Shown: positions 1-11,145, numbered from the stretch's first letter. The stretch is 64,000 bases of DNA from Gloeophyllum trabeum ATCC 11539 (GCF_000344685.1 NW_006920412.1:971705-1035704), one strand, 5' to 3'. Notes: generated by a model from the letters alone, not told the origin. Made by a program: numbers and translations.

Positions 1-42
1 CTTCAGCTCGGACATCGACTGCTTGTGGGGTCGAGAGTTCAT
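1..42 (-). CDS. G-protein gamma subunit paralogue, N-terminal 14 codons only (cut by window edge)
   Basis: Reverse-complement translation of the first 42 bases from the ATG at 42 gives [14 protein letters not shown]. The complete G-gamma gene at 5027-5332 begins [14 protein letters not shown], so 11 of 14 residues agree, including the whole run HKQSMSELK that opens the GGL coiled-coil region. I infer a second G-gamma gene leaving the window on the minus strand. G-gamma pairs with G-beta at the plasma membrane to relay pheromone and nutrient signals. Only the N-terminus is visible, so whether the rest of the gene, including a CaaX box, is intact cannot be seen. Confidence 0.7.
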   Translation of the reverse strand, partial: MNSRPHKQSMSELK

Positions 43-444
43 GTTGGGCGAAGAATATGATATAGGAGTTACAGCGTCGAAAGCGAGGCAATCGAGCCCA
101 AGGAGAACAACTTGCACGGGGCTGGAAAAGAAAGGCCGCCTCCTGCTGGCGATCGCACAGTCAGTGCCCGCCGCGCGTGTCGACGCCCAGGAACAGCGCA
201 CGCACCTTGACAAGGAGAACAAACGAGAAAGGGGACGGAAGGGGGCAATTATCTAGCTAGCGCTGGGGGAGCTGGAAAGGACTGGCGCGGGTCGGTCCCA
301 GAACGAATCGAATCCGTCGGACTCTGAAAATCCTATTTGGCGTATCTTCCGCCGCGGCCGGCCTTGCCTGGACTTGCTCTGCAAAGGGGTGCTCGTTTAC
401 TTCCGCTTTATCTGGTCAGCTTGTACCTCGCAAAGGGATTGAAG
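43..444. promoter_or_regulatory. Divergent intergenic promoter region
   Basis: This 402 bp spacer lies between the minus-strand G-gamma start (42) and the plus-strand start at 445. The short open frames in it have no recognisable similarity. I see no defined promoter element; its role as a shared divergent promoter follows only from the gene layout. Confidence 0.4.
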
Positions 445-1560
445 ATGGCGCGGTTTTACACGCAATATGTGGAAAAGGCGACTCCCTCAAAGGCAAGATC
501 GTGTCGGTCTCCCAAGAAATCAGGTACAACTGCCGTAGTTAGGCTTTGTTTGAATCAGGCGCATCACGTTCATCTGCAGGGATAAGATTTGAGCAACGTT
601 CCCCTCTCGCGCACAAGACAGGTCAGGTCAAGCCGAAGCCTTTCCCTCCTAGCGCTGTCCGCGTCTCGAAGGTCAAGAAGGATCGTGAGCCTTTCAACCT
701 GTCCACGAAGAAACGAGGGGAGGAAGAGCAGTCTATGTTCGACATCTACCGTGACTTCGGGCAGCAACATGAAGACGAAGAATCTGAAGGATCCGACGAG
801 GAAGACGAGTTTGACTGGGACGAAGAGACCACTCTTGTCGCGATGCTCCAAGAAGAGTGGGTATATGCGCGGAACGCGCAACCTATCTTGACCCTCATAC
901 GACATTCACAGATCTCCTTCTTCGTCCGACTCCGACCTTATTGCTCTTGCGGAGCAGCTGAAGGCCCCGATGACTGCGCAAGGCACTATACTCAAGCAGG
1001 ATCTCGTTCAAACCCTGGTCCCGGCTACGAAGCGCGTCAAGGAAGCACACAAAATCATAGAAGGCAATATCGACGTCGAGTACGGTAAGGGACTGCTCGC
1101 GTTCAACGAGGCCAGCAAGAAAGTGGAAGGTATGTGCATACAAGACGAGGAGGACCTCAAGGAGGTGTATGTCAAACATCAGGTTGGGCGTTGTATTGCG
1201 GTCACGCAGAGGTCGTGCTGATACGAAGCCTCGTAGACGAAGATCAAGGACTTACTTACTCAGTTGAAGGCGGCCTATGTTCGACGCGACCGCATCTTCT
1301 CAGACTTCCAGAAACTTGTGGACGAGAGCGGTACATTCTCGCTTTTTGCATGTCCAGTGATATCGGCAGCAACTGACCGCTCGTGCGTATGCTCTACTGA
1401 CGAAGCCGATCGTGCCTGCGCGGACCTACGGTCTCTTCCGGCTACTGTGGACCGGACGATCAACGCCTTAGAGAACAAGAGCAAGGAAGTCTTCAAGGAC
1501 ACCGGCAACGCCGCCAAAACCAAGGAGAAGGTGCTCAAGGGCCTACTGGAGAAGCTCTGA
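445..1560 (+). CDS. Conserved fungal acidic/helical protein of unknown function
   Basis: I do not recognise this gene. A consistent model starts at ATG 445 (MARFYTQYVEKATPSK), with introns 524-579, 857-911 and 1183-1236, each GT-AG and 54-56 nt. A further stretch around 1332-1400 may be an intron but also stays open. The protein has a basic Pro/Lys-rich N-terminal third, an acidic patch rich in Glu/Asp (about 780-830), and a long charged, probably helical C-terminal half ending KVLKGLLEKL. I see no signal peptide or membrane segment. The composition suggests a soluble coiled-coil protein; the acidic-to-helical layout would suit a scaffold or chromatin factor, but that is a guess. Confidence 0.6.
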
Positions 1561-1869
1561 TGTCTGTTGCTGGTTGTGACTATCCTCTACTGATCTTGTT
1601 GCTCCCTGTGTCTTGCTCTCGGCTACTCTTGCTCTTCTGGTCGTGCTCTGCAATGTATTCAGCTCATGCCACGCCCTTCCGATAACTGTTTACTGTACAT
1701 GTCTATCTGTATAATATCCTGTGTAGCAAAATTTAGAAGCCCTATGTGTTGTTAATAGCCCCACAATTCGCAGCGAGATGATTGTAAGTAGATAGGGCAG
1801 CCTGAGCTTTCTGTAGCGGGTTTCCCCGCCTCGTCCTCCGAACCCTAACCCCAGGCACTACACACCACC
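1561..1869. other. Intergenic spacer between tandem plus-strand genes
   Basis: This 309 bp spacer holds the 3' UTR of the upstream gene and the promoter of the metaxin-like gene. I see nothing else in it. Confidence 0.4.
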
Positions 1870-2915
1870 ATGTCCACAACCACCACCTCCCTGCTCACCC
1901 TCCCGGCCCCCCTGCGCACCTTCCTCGCCTCCTTCCCGCTGCACACCTACCCGGCCATCCCGCCCCCGCGCAGCAACAGCCTGCACGACCCCGCGCAGCC
2001 CACGATGTGGATCCACGCGCCCCTGGCGGACCCGGAGCACAACCTCCTGAGCGCGGACGTCGAGTGCCTCAAGTGGCAGGCGCACGTCGCGCTGCGCGGC
2101 GTCGAGCGCGTGCGCGTAAGGTGGGACGTCGCCGCGGCGGGCGGCGTGGGCGGGCGGCTGCCGAGTGTGTGGGTGCCGGTTGCGCTGGGGCTCGAGGGGA
2201 AGGGGGGAAGGGGGGCGAGGGGGGCGAGTTGATTCCGGCGCATTTGATACCCGCGTGGGTGGAGAGGGAGAGGGGAGGGGAGGGGGCGGAGGGGTATAGA
2301 GACGAGGCGGCGAGGGACGAGAGCCGCGCGTGGGTCGCGCTGCTCGAGGGGACCGTGCACGCCGCGCTCATCGTGCGTTCGCCTCCCATCATTTATACTC
2401 ACCGCGTATTCATTGCCGCGCAGACGTTCCACCCCGCGTCGACGACCGCGCGCGTGTCCTCGCTGGCCGCGACGCTCGCGCCGCCGCCGGCGCCGCTGAC
2501 GGGCGTGTCCTCGCTGCTGCCGCCGTACGGCGCGCGCGTGCCCGCGGCGGAGCTGGAGACGCGGTACGCCGAGGCGGTGGGCGCGCTGAGCGAGCGGCTC
2601 GGCGGGGACAAGTGGTTCCTCGGGTCTGCGTGCGTGTTTGCTCTTTCCTTCCCTTTCTTTCCTCCCTCGCCCTGCCCCGTCTCTTTTGCTACAGGATATC
2701 CGCTTGCGTATGGGAAGGCTTGTGCTAACGTCATCGTGCGTAGGTCCCCGACCCCGCTCGACGCGCTCGCGTTCGCGTACATCCACACGCTGCTGCACAC
2801 GCCCGCGCCGAAGCTGCGCACGCAGGTGACGCGGCGCGTCAACCTCGTCGCGTGGGAGCGCCGCGTGAGCGGGCTGGTCCGGGCGGCGTTCGTCAAGGCG
2901 GGCGAGGAGGTATAG
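1870..2915 (+). CDS. Metaxin/SAM37-like mitochondrial outer-membrane sorting protein
   Basis: The protein resembles the SAM37/Tom37/metaxin family, GST-fold subunits of the outer-membrane sorting and assembly machinery that inserts beta-barrel proteins. The N-terminal part carries PTMWIHAPLADPE followed by the CLKWQA and RVRWDV strand motifs; after it come IPAHLIPAW and a C-terminal GST-like domain with KWFLGS...PTPLDALAFAYIHTLLHTP, the metaxin signature. Introns are inferred at about 2371-2424 and between KWFLGS (about 2625) and PTPLDA (about 2745). There is a frame problem: the N-terminal frame ends at TGA 2230-2232, while the IPAHLIPAW frame starts just before it, across a run of G tracts at 2195-2228. 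A miscounted G tract explains this better than an intron. Codon use is strongly GC-biased, like the neighbouring genes. Confidence 0.75.
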
Positions 2916-3341
2916 GTGTCGGCACAGGTCTAGGGGGAGGGGCACGCGCAGGGGGGGTGGTGGCCCTGCGGCAGCCTTGCCGAGGAGACGGCGAGAAGGA
3001 GCATGCGTGCTGATGGGTCGAGGTCAGTGCGTTGGATCGTACGCCTCCGTGCAAAGCGTCGGGGTACGAGACTCGGAGGACGGCGGCGCAAAAGTATATG
3101 TACTTCTACTTTTTGTCTATACCGCAAATCGAGGAAACATTCGCATCCTATCCTCACGCAGGTAAACCACGCAAGAGCCATAATAGCTTCTACTCGTCCT
3201 TTTTGGGCACCCCACCATTCTGCAGCTGCGGCACCTTGACGGCGTTCCGCGGCGCGCGCTCGGGGTTTTGGAATCGGCGGCGGAGGGCAGAGATCATTTT
3301 AAAGAACCTACGCGCGCGCGAGTGGACGCATCAGCCGTGAT
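2916..3341. other. Convergent intergenic region
   Basis: This 426 bp stretch lies between the 3' ends of the metaxin-like gene and the TLC gene. It presumably holds both 3' UTRs. I see no coding signal. Confidence 0.4.
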
Positions 3342-4374
3342 CTATGCATGGATCGTCAAGTAGGAGCAGACGCACCAGACCCAGTTGAGGAGGTTCAGCA
3401 CGACATTTCCTACGCCGTACACGACGAGGAAAGACGTAGGGAGGGCGTCCGCGACCGCACGCAGCGTGCGGAAGAACTCGACCGACTGCACCCAGCCCGC
3501 ACATCAGCATGATAGATATTGGAGGAGGGGGGAGCGCACCATGACCCCGCCGTAGACGATGCGCGCGCCGAAGAAGGCGCCGAGGAGGGACGCGCCGTTG
3601 AGCAGCTGCCAGCGCGAGCCGGTGAGGGATAGTTTGTCGAGGAAGTAGTGGATGTTGAGGAAGGGGGTGCTCCTGAGGGGGGGGTTAGAGGGGAGGGGGA
3701 GGGGGAGGGGGGGAGGGGCGTACAGTTCCCAGAGGAGGAAGCGCGGGCCGTAGTATGCGAGGAAGGGTTTCTACTGGGCGGTCAGCAAGGCCAGGGGGGA
3801 GGGGGGGAGGACGTACGAAGGCCATGGCGTATATCGCCAGACACGCGAGGCCTGCCCACGGTCAGCACGACCAGCATCGCGGAACAAGGAAAGACGCACC
3901 GTGCACGACGAAGCCGACGTCCTGGAAATACAAGATGCTGTCGAGGGCGTCCCAGAGGAAGTACCCGCACGCGACGGCGAGGACGGGCCCGACGCCGTGG
4001 GCCCAGCCAAACGCGGGGTCGGCGGCGAGCGCGGGGAGGTGGAGGCGGGAGAAGGCGAGCGGGAGGATGAGGAGGGAGTGCGTGAGGGAGGTGACGTGGG
4101 TGGACCTGCGCGGGTCAGGGCTTGGGCGAGCGGAAAGGGAGGCGGGTAGGGCGCACCAGTTATGCAGCTCCTTGCGTTTTCGGTGGGCTAGGGAGGGGTC
4201 AGCTGCGGTGATGGCGGCCCATTCGCGCTCCTTGCCGAGGAGGCGCCAGGACCAGGGCCCGAGGAGGGACTGCACGGCGGTGAAGAAGAGGAAGGAGAGG
4301 AGGATGGTGGGCAGGTGCGCGGGGAGCTGTTGGAGGCGGAGGACGGCGCCGAGCGAGGTGGCGAATGCGTTCAT
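3342..4374 (-). CDS. TLC-domain multi-pass membrane protein (TMEM56/FAM57-like)
   Basis: The protein starts MNAFATSLGAVLRLQQL and has a hydrophobic first segment (TILLSFLFFTAVQSLLG), followed by helices around PVLAVACGYFLWDALDSI, FLAYYGPRFLLWE and LLGAFFGARIVYGGVM. The order HNW...HSLL...GYFLWD...FVVHG matches the TLC (TRAM-LAG1-CLN8) family, whose members act in ER lipid synthesis or transport. It lacks the full ceramide-synthase Lag1 motif, so I place it with the TMEM56/FAM57 group rather than LAG1. The first intron removes the bases between AACTG and GTCCACC (about 4100-4154), and several more follow. The stop is at 3342-3344 (ending CSYLTIHA). Its introns are extremely C-rich on the sense strand. 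Confidence 0.72.
3666..3720. repeat. G-rich low-complexity tract in a TLC-gene intron
   Basis: The plus strand shows repeated runs of four to eight G separated by single A or T bases. It falls inside a putative intron of the minus-strand TLC gene, so the transcript would be polypyrimidine-rich. The plus strand is capable of forming a G-quadruplex. Confidence 0.5.
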
Positions 4375-5026
4375 GTTGAGGTGGGGGCAGGGCGGGTTTC
4401 TCGAATGCAGCGGGTGTCAAGTCGTCCGGGGCGGATCAGGGTGCGTACGTATAGTAACACGCAGTGGGCCTTCACTCGCGTTGTGGGACGAGTACAACAG
4501 GACACTGTTCAAGTCTGACGGCCAGATCCGAGTCGTAGCAGGCCAACTGCACCTTTAAACTTCTCGCCAGACACAGTTGAAGCACACCGCATATAACACT
4601 CGATTCCTTGAACCCGCCCACAACGAAACGACGAACCACATTCGCAGCGTAAGTTACAGTCGGCCTTGGCCAGAGTACCTGGGCACAGCCACACCACGCT
4701 CCCACGGGCAGCGCCGAGGCACCCCGGGCGGTCGCTTCGAAATGATCTGTTCTGCTCGATTTCCACGTCTCGCCGTCGCCCTGCTTTTCTCTCGTCCCCT
4801 CCTCCCCGTCCCGCGCTCGCGATCCGTTTCTTTGTTGCATTCGGCCTTGCGCACACCTTTGAATCCATCACACTCAAGTCGGTTGGTCAGGTCGGAAGCA
4901 AAGTAAAGCGTAACCGCCCGAGGTGGGTTCCCCGCCGTTCGTCACTCTATTTCCGGCGGTTGCTCACGCTCGTCTACCCTCTGCCCGCCGCCCTCAGTCC
5001 GCAAACACACCCACCCCACCACCACC
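4375..5026. promoter_or_regulatory. Divergent intergenic promoter region
   Basis: This 652 bp stretch separates the TLC gene (minus) from the complete G-gamma gene (plus). CT-rich stretches just before 5027 look like a typical basidiomycete pyrimidine-rich 5' leader. No gene is recognised here. Confidence 0.4.
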
Positions 5027-5332
5027 ATGGACACCCGCCGGCATAAGCAGTCCATGTCCGAGCTCAAGCTGCGCCGCCTGATGGAGCACAACCAGCGGCT
5101 TCGGGAGGACCTCGCGCGCCCGCGGATACGGGTCAGCGAGGCCAGCGCCAGGTGCGTTTCTTCCTCCCTTCGCATTCCATTCGTGATGCTGATGCGGACG
5201 GCGCGGGGCAGTCTGATCCGGTACTGCAAGACGACGAAGGACCACCTCGTCCCGAGCGTGTGGGGGCCCGTGGGCAAGCACGAGGACCCGTACGCCCCGC
5301 AAAACGGGGGCAAGTGCTGTGTCATACAGTGA
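5027..5332 (+). CDS. Heterotrimeric G-protein gamma subunit
   Basis: Two exons (5027-5151 and 5212-5332) around a 60 nt intron give an 81-residue protein, the usual G-gamma size. The N-terminal half ([20 protein letters not shown]) is the amphipathic GGL helix that pairs with the G-beta propeller. [20 protein letters not shown] follows, and the C-terminus is CCVIQ: a CaaX box for farnesylation with an adjacent Cys for palmitoylation. The protein would anchor G-beta at the plasma membrane and, by family knowledge, act in pheromone/mating and nutrient signalling (Ste18/GPG1 type). A close paralogue begins at the left window edge. The predicted ERF2 palmitoyltransferase at the right end belongs to the family that modifies such proteins, but nothing links the two directly. 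Confidence 0.9.
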   Translation: MDTRRHKQSMSELKLRRLMEHNQRLREDLARPRIRVSEASARCVSSSLRIPFVMLMRTARGSLIRYCKTTKDHLVPSVWGPVGKHEDPYAPQNGGKCCVIQ

Positions 5333-5839
5333 TCCCTGTCCCTGCCCCGTCCGCCTGCCTTCCCCCCCCCTCCCTGCTCCCACTTCCACTTGCCGCCGCC
5401 ACACACATCACCGCATGTGCAATCTTATCTTCGCTTCCTCCTGGGGTCGTCAGGACGTGGGAGGGCGGACGGACTTTACTTTGTTTCTCCTCTTCCCATT
5501 CAGTTATCGCGCATCGTATTCTGCCTTGTTCTCGCATCGTTCCTCCCCGCTGGCGTCCGTGTCTGTTGTTCCCATCTATCATCTCACCCGCGTACATAGC
5601 GTCCCTCCTTTGCGTTCTGCGTTACATTTATGCTTGCGTCGGTTGTTGTTGGTTCTCGACTCCTTGTTTTGATTGTGGATAGTGTAAACCTCTATATCTC
5701 TCTCGCGTTCTCGTTCTCGTTACGGGCAGTTGTTGTCTGGACTGCATGCTAGTACTACATCGAATCGAGCAATACACATCATATTGCATCATATCCAGGC
5801 TCGGGACGTGTGCGGTGGTAGAGAGGTGCGCGAGCGGTG
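5333..5839. other. Convergent intergenic region
   Basis: The stretch is a C/T-rich 3' flank of the G-gamma gene up to the stop of the thioredoxin gene. The open frames here are low-complexity shadows; no gene is seen. Confidence 0.4.
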
Positions 5840-6454
5840 CTATAGTCCGCCGAGGAACTTCTTGATCGCGGGCTCGGGGAGCGCGCCGACGAACTGGCCC
5901 GCTTTCTCGCCGTCCTTGAACGCGACGACTGTCGGGATCGAGGAGACCTACGCTCCGGGTGTCACTACCTTGCGCGACAATTTGGACGGGAGGGGTGCAT
6001 CGGTGGGCGCATACCTTGTATTGCATGGACAGTTCGGGCTCGGCGTCGACGTCGACGGTGACGAGGTCGACGGGGCGGCCGCTCCCGGAGGTGAGCGAGG
6101 GGGAGGAGGTGAGCTGTTCGAGGAGGGGGGAGAGCTGTTTGCAGGGGCCGCACCAGCTGCGCGGGGGGCGTGGGGTGAGTACGTCGGGAGCGGGAGGGGA
6201 GGGAGGCGAGACGCGCGCACTCGGCGTAAAAGTCGACGAGGACGACGCGGTCTTTGGTGTGCTCCTTGGAGGTCACGCGGGCGAATGTCTGGGCTGGGAT
6301 CGTCAGCGCGCGTTCGGGGAGGGGCCAGGGGGCGTAGCTGACTGACCTCTTTGTCGGCGTCGAGGAAGTGCTCGAGGGCGCGCGGGGTGACGTGGAAGGC
6401 TCTGGCTTGGAGGGGGCGGAGGGCGAGCGAGCGTAATCTGAGCGCGGAAGCCAT
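5840..6454 (-). CDS. Thioredoxin, probably mitochondrial
   Basis: The spliced protein reads VVLVDFYADWCGPCKQLSP in its core, the canonical thioredoxin WCGPC redox motif, with the Asp/Trp junction rebuilt across an intron (GA|C TGG). The C-terminal part, SSIPTVVAFKDGEKAGQFVG, supplies the conserved cis-Pro (IPT) and the last strand. The N-terminus (MASALRLRSLALRPLQARAF) is rich in Arg and Ser with no acidic residues, a typical mitochondrial presequence. It would reduce protein disulfides in the matrix with thioredoxin reductase. The stop lies at 5840-5842. At least four exons are needed. Confidence 0.9.
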
Positions 6455-7035
6455 GATGGTAACTGGAGGAGGTCAAGGCGATCTCGGGGAGGGAGGGACG
6501 TGATTGGTCGGTGTGGACGCCAGCGCCGGAGCCTTTTCCGGAGGTTCAGGATCACTTGGACTGGGGGCACCATCATGATTGCGATCGTATGTCTTGATGC
6601 ATATCGGTTGGGGAATTTATTCGTATGTACTTGCAGTCTTTCGCGTACGGGTGCAAAGGCATTCGCATCTCACGGCTCCCGGGAGCCGGAGACCGTCGTC
6701 CCTGACCGCGGACCACACTCGGGATGCGTGGAATCTTGGGCCAATCAGCGCGCGCAGCGGGTTGCCAAGGACACGTCTGGAGGGGATATAAGATTTGACA
6801 GGCGCGTCGCAGTGCCCACCCCTTCGCCCTTCGCCTCCGCCCCGTTCTTCGTCGCATCTACGAGCAGGGTGCGTCCGCTCCTCTTTCTCTCTCATTCGTG
6901 TAGTGCTGACAATGGGCGCACAGTCTCGTCTGGTTTATTGCCCTTAGCCTCGCAACCCCCTTTCGAAAAGACCTGTCTCTGTAGCTTGTAGCTCGCCTCC
7001 TTCGTTCGCTCTTCCCTCGTTCAAGTCAAGACAAG
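6455..7035. promoter_or_regulatory. Divergent promoter region with TATA-like element
   Basis: This 581 bp stretch lies between the thioredoxin and cupredoxin starts. A TATA-like sequence (GGGATATAAGA) occurs at about 6784-6794, some 240 bp before the cupredoxin ATG and followed by CT-rich leader sequence. A leader of that length, possibly with an intron, would be needed for it to drive the gene. The assignment is tentative. Confidence 0.35.
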
Positions 7036-7817
7036 ATGATGTTCTCTGCTGTCCTCGCTGGTCTCCTCTCCGTCGCCGCTGTGTCGGCGCAACAGACGAT
7101 CACCGTCGTCGTTGGCGGGAACAACTCGCTCACTTTCAACCCCACCAGGTTAGTGTCTACTTCTGGGATAAGAGATCGGGATCCTAACATGTGGGCGAAC
7201 AGTGTGACCGCCGCCGTTGGGGACACCATCGCCTTCCAATTGTGAGTGCCATCCCATCCCCACTCGGTTTACAAGTCATCAACTCAGCGCGCTCTTCCAT
7301 CCGTCCAGCCAATCGAAGAACCACACCGTCACGCAGTCGACGTTCGCGAACCCGTGCGAGCAGATGACGACGCCGACGATGGGCATCGACTCGGGCTACG
7401 CGCCCGTGCCCGCCAACACCACCGCCTTCCCGCAGTGGAGCTTCACCATGACCAACGCCAGCGCCCCGCTCTGGTTCTACTGCAAGCAGACCGGGTGAGC
7501 CTTCCCTTCCCCCGCCCGATCGTGCTTCCATCATACTAAGCGAGAATTTCAGTCACTGCCAGAAGGGCATGGTGTTCGCCGTGAACCCGACGGCGGACAA
7601 GAGCTTCGAGAAGTTCCAGGCGGCCGCGATGGCGTCGACAGCGTCCAACTCGACCGCCTCGACGGGCACGCCCTCTGCCTCGGGCACCACCGCGAGCGGG
7701 AGCGCCGCCGCCGCCGCGCAGAGCGCGACGGACAAGGCGAACGGCGCGCGCCGTGTCGCGGGCACGTCGGCGGGCGCGCTCGCGGTTGTTGGGTTGGCGG
7801 CGGGGTTGCTGTTGTAG
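7036..7817 (+). CDS. Secreted, probably GPI-anchored cupredoxin (serine-rich extracellular protein)
   Basis: The signal peptide is MMFSAVLAGLLSVAAVSA. The mature domain starts QQTITVVVGG and contains VGDTIAFQ, then NHTVTQ (first His ligand) and WFYCKQTGHCQKGM, which gives Cys-x4-His-x4-Met, so the four type-1 copper ligands all appear present. Three short introns are removed, near 7150, 7243 and 7496. A Ser/Thr/Ala-rich linker and a hydrophobic C-terminus (GALAVVGLAAGLLL) suggest GPI anchoring to the wall or membrane. This domain order is common in fungal extracellular serine-rich proteins, whose exact function is not settled; copper binding or electron transfer is inferred from the ligands. 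Confidence 0.85.
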
Positions 7818-8134
7818 GGGAATGACATCGGGTGGTGAAGAGAGAGGACTCTGGACTGGACTGTTTCTTTTCGATTGGTTGTTTTCCGTGTTGTGTAATC
7901 TACTGCTGAGGGCGATATGCTAGCTGATGCGACCGGGTTGCTTGGCTGTTGACTGCGAACTATTGGTTTGTGGGTGTGAGCTCAAAGTGTGAGGACCGAA
8001 AGGAATCGCAAGTATCTGTTGTACATAACACTCGTCAGTTGGACGCAGTGATCTCGAAATAGAACAAAGAGCGCTATTAGGAGGTAGGCGCCGGCATTAC
8101 GCATCTCAAGCCCGCGTCCACAACACCACATCTC

Positions 8135-11100
8135 ATGGACGCCATCCGTGTAACCAAGGTTCGTTCCTCGTTAGACCTACCTACAGATATCTAACTATTA
8201 CCAGGTCCAGAATGTCCTCTGCTGCAAAGGGGGCAAGGTCGGCTCGGGCTCGCTCCACCTGACCGCGCACCATCTCATATTCCGATACGAGGATGAAGGC
8301 GAGGAGGAGATGTGGGCGAGTCCCCTCCATCCACTTCTTAGCGATATGCGCTGATGGCTCTTCCCTGCGTGGGGGATACGTAGGTCCCGTACCCGCTGAT
8401 ATCGCTCGTGACGCGCCTGCCGCAGACGCTGCAGGGGCGCTGCCCGATCACGTTCCGCTGCCGGACGTTCGAGACGTTCTCGCTCGTGTTCGATAGGGAG
8501 AGTGTGGCGGTGGATGTGTTCGAGAGCGTGAAGGAGCTCACGGTTATCAGTGAGTGTACATGTATCTCTATCATTGTGCACAGCGGGAGTAATGTGGTAT
8601 CTACTAGCCTCCGTCGAGCAGCTCTACGCGTTCTTCTACACCCCCAACCCGCCCTTCCCAACGAACAACGGGTGGACGCTCTACTCGCCGCGCGAGGAGT
8701 TCGGGCGCATGGGCGTCGGCAGCCGCTCGAAGGCGTGGCGCTTCACGGAGCTCAACCGGGACTACAGCGTGCGTGCGCGCGCCCCGTCGCGGCCGGCCAT
8801 TTCACGAATAACCGCCAGTTGACAGTTCTGCCCGACGTACCCCGCGCGCCTCGTCGTGCCGACGAAGATCAGCGACGCGACGCTGCAGTATGCGGGCAAG
8901 TATAGGAGCAAGGCGCGGATCCCGACGTTGACGTATCTGCATTGGGCGAATTTTGTGAGTGCTTTCTGGTACATGCCAGGGGTTTGAGGGGTTTAGTGCC
9001 TCTACGCAGGGCAGCATCACCCGCTCGAGCCAGCCGATGGTCGGGCTCACGCAGAGCCGCTCGGTGCAGGACGAGAAGCTCGTCGAGGCGACCTTCCAGT
9101 CGCACTGGGCGCCCGAGTCGCGCGTGGCGGCGGGGCCCGTGTACGGCGCGACGACGACGAACCTGATCGTGGACGCGCGCCCGACGACGAACGCGATGGC
9201 GAACACGGCCAAGGGCGCGGGCTCGGAGAACATGGACCACTACAAGGACGCGCGCAAGGCGTACCTCGGCATCGACCACATCCACACGATGCGCGACTCG
9301 CTCGCGAAGGTCGTCGAGGCGCTGCGCGAGACGGACGTGCTCGCGGCGAGCGTCAGCGGGGATTTGCCCGGGGAGCGCGAGCCGCTTGCGATTCTGGATC
9401 GGCAGGCGCTGAGAAGGAGCGGGTGGTTGAGGCATATTTCGGCGATTATGGAGGGGACGCTGTTGATCGTGCGCAACGTGCATGTGAACTCGTCGCATGT
9501 GCTGATACACTGCTCGGACGGGTGGGACCGCACGTCGCAGCTGTCGGCTCTTGCGCAGCTGTGCTTGGACCCGTTCTACAGGACGATGAGAGGGTTCGAG
9601 ATACTCGTGGAGAAGGACTGGGTGTCGTTTGGCCACAAGTTCTTGGACCGGTGCGGCCATTTATCGTCGGAGAAGTTCTTTGTGGCCCCCGTGGAGAATA
9701 CCGGTGCGGGTGGGGGTGCGGAGGCTGCCCAAGCGTTCTTTGCGTCGGTGCAGAAGCGGTTCGCTTCGCAGGCTGATATCAAGGAGACCAGTCCCGTTTT
9801 TCACCAATTCCTGGAGGCCGTTCGGCAGATCCAGCGACAGTTCCCGGAGCGGTTCGAGTTCAACGAGCGGTTCCTCCGACAGCTGCACTATCACCTGTAT
9901 TCATGCCAGTTTGGGACTTTTCTCTTCAACTCTGAACGCGAACGACGCGTCGGGGATGGTGGGCTGCCGCCTTGCGAGCGCACCGTCAGTGTCTGGGATT
10001 TCTTCAACTCGCCAGAGGAGAGGGAGAAGAACCTCAATCCGGACTACGATCCAACGCTGGATGATCCATCGAAAGCCGACATGGGCGTCTTGTTCCCTAA
10101 TCCTAAAGATGTCCGGTTCTGGTACCAGCTGTATGGACGCACAGACGAAGAGATGAATGGCAGAGTCGTAACGAGCCAAGCGCGTGGAGTGGAGATGCTG
10201 GGTCCGATAGAGACATCCGACGAAGACCCTGCTTCTATAACCCCTGCTGCTGTTTCTTTACCGCCATCACCCGCTGGTACACCTGCGCCTATTCTTCCTT
10301 CGTCTCAACCACCAGGCTCAACGTCCGAACTAATCAGCCAGTCAGCACCCCAGGCTGCAGTGCCGTCGCCTTTGTCATCATCACTCCCTGAGTTGTCGCA
10401 AATGACACTCAACGAAGCAAGTGCGGCTTCAGGATCTTCTTCGGAATTCTCAATGCGTACTACTGGTGCGCCTCAGCGAGTGCCTTCACCGAATCCAAGG
10501 CGAGCGCCTACATCTCCTCGACGCCCACCTGACTGGGCTGGTGGTGTCCGGTCCGTCTGGGGCAAACTCTCATCAAATGCTACTGCAGCCTTGACAGCCG
10601 TGCAGGGCGCGTATGATGGCGTGGCGAGAGATCTTAGCAAGTCTCTCGCGGCATCCACCGATGATGGCGAGTCAGGTGTGAATGCAGGAGAACTCAAGAG
10701 TCGAGACCAGCTGAACAGTCCCTGGGGTGAAGATTCATCCCCCTCGACCTCACGCGCTCCGTCGTCTTATACCGTTGCTTCGTCCAATCCTTGGGATACC
10801 GCAAGAGATAAACCCACGATGCCCTCCCTTTTCCTCGACAATCCGTGGAACACTGGACGGTCTCAGTCCCCATCTCACGCGCCCCTCCTCAAGGAAGTAC
10901 CATTCGGGGCTACACCTTCTGGACTTCCTCACGATCCCACAGTTTCCCACCCGAAGCCAATTGACCCTGGGCGGTCCTCGATATTGGGTTTGCCTAAAGA
11001 GGTTTCTCCCCCCGTCCCGGTCACACAAACGTCCTCTGCCAATGATTCTCCCAGCAAGGCCACCCAAACCGATCGCTCACAACCCACGCCTCCAGCCGAG

Positions 11101-11145
11101 CGTCGACCAGAAAATATTGATCCACTGGGTGTTGGGATTCTGTAG
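8135..11145 (+). CDS. Myotubularin-family phosphoinositide 3-phosphatase
   Basis: The gene starts at ATG 8135 (MDAIRVTKVQNVLCCKGG). A PH-GRAM-like N-terminal domain (LHLTAHHLIF, ISLVTRLPQTLQGRCPI, FETFSLVFDRE) is split by several introns. The long last exon carries the myotubularin phosphatase domain (RIPTLTYLHW, GSITRSSQPMVGL) and the active-site loop CSDGWDRT, with the catalytic Cys codon at 9511-9513: the CX5R motif with the two Asp residues typical of active myotubularins. It would remove the 3-phosphate from PI3P and PI(3,5)P2 in endosomal and vacuolar traffic, as yeast Ymr1 does. The C-terminal ~330 residues are Ser/Pro-rich and probably disordered, with repeated NPW motifs. Confidence 0.92.

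Noticed and set aside
1947..2945. 332-codon open frame on the minus strand opposite the metaxin-like gene
   Set aside because: It is an antisense shadow of a GC-rich gene: Arg/Pro/Ala repeats, no family motifs, while the plus strand carries clear metaxin signatures.
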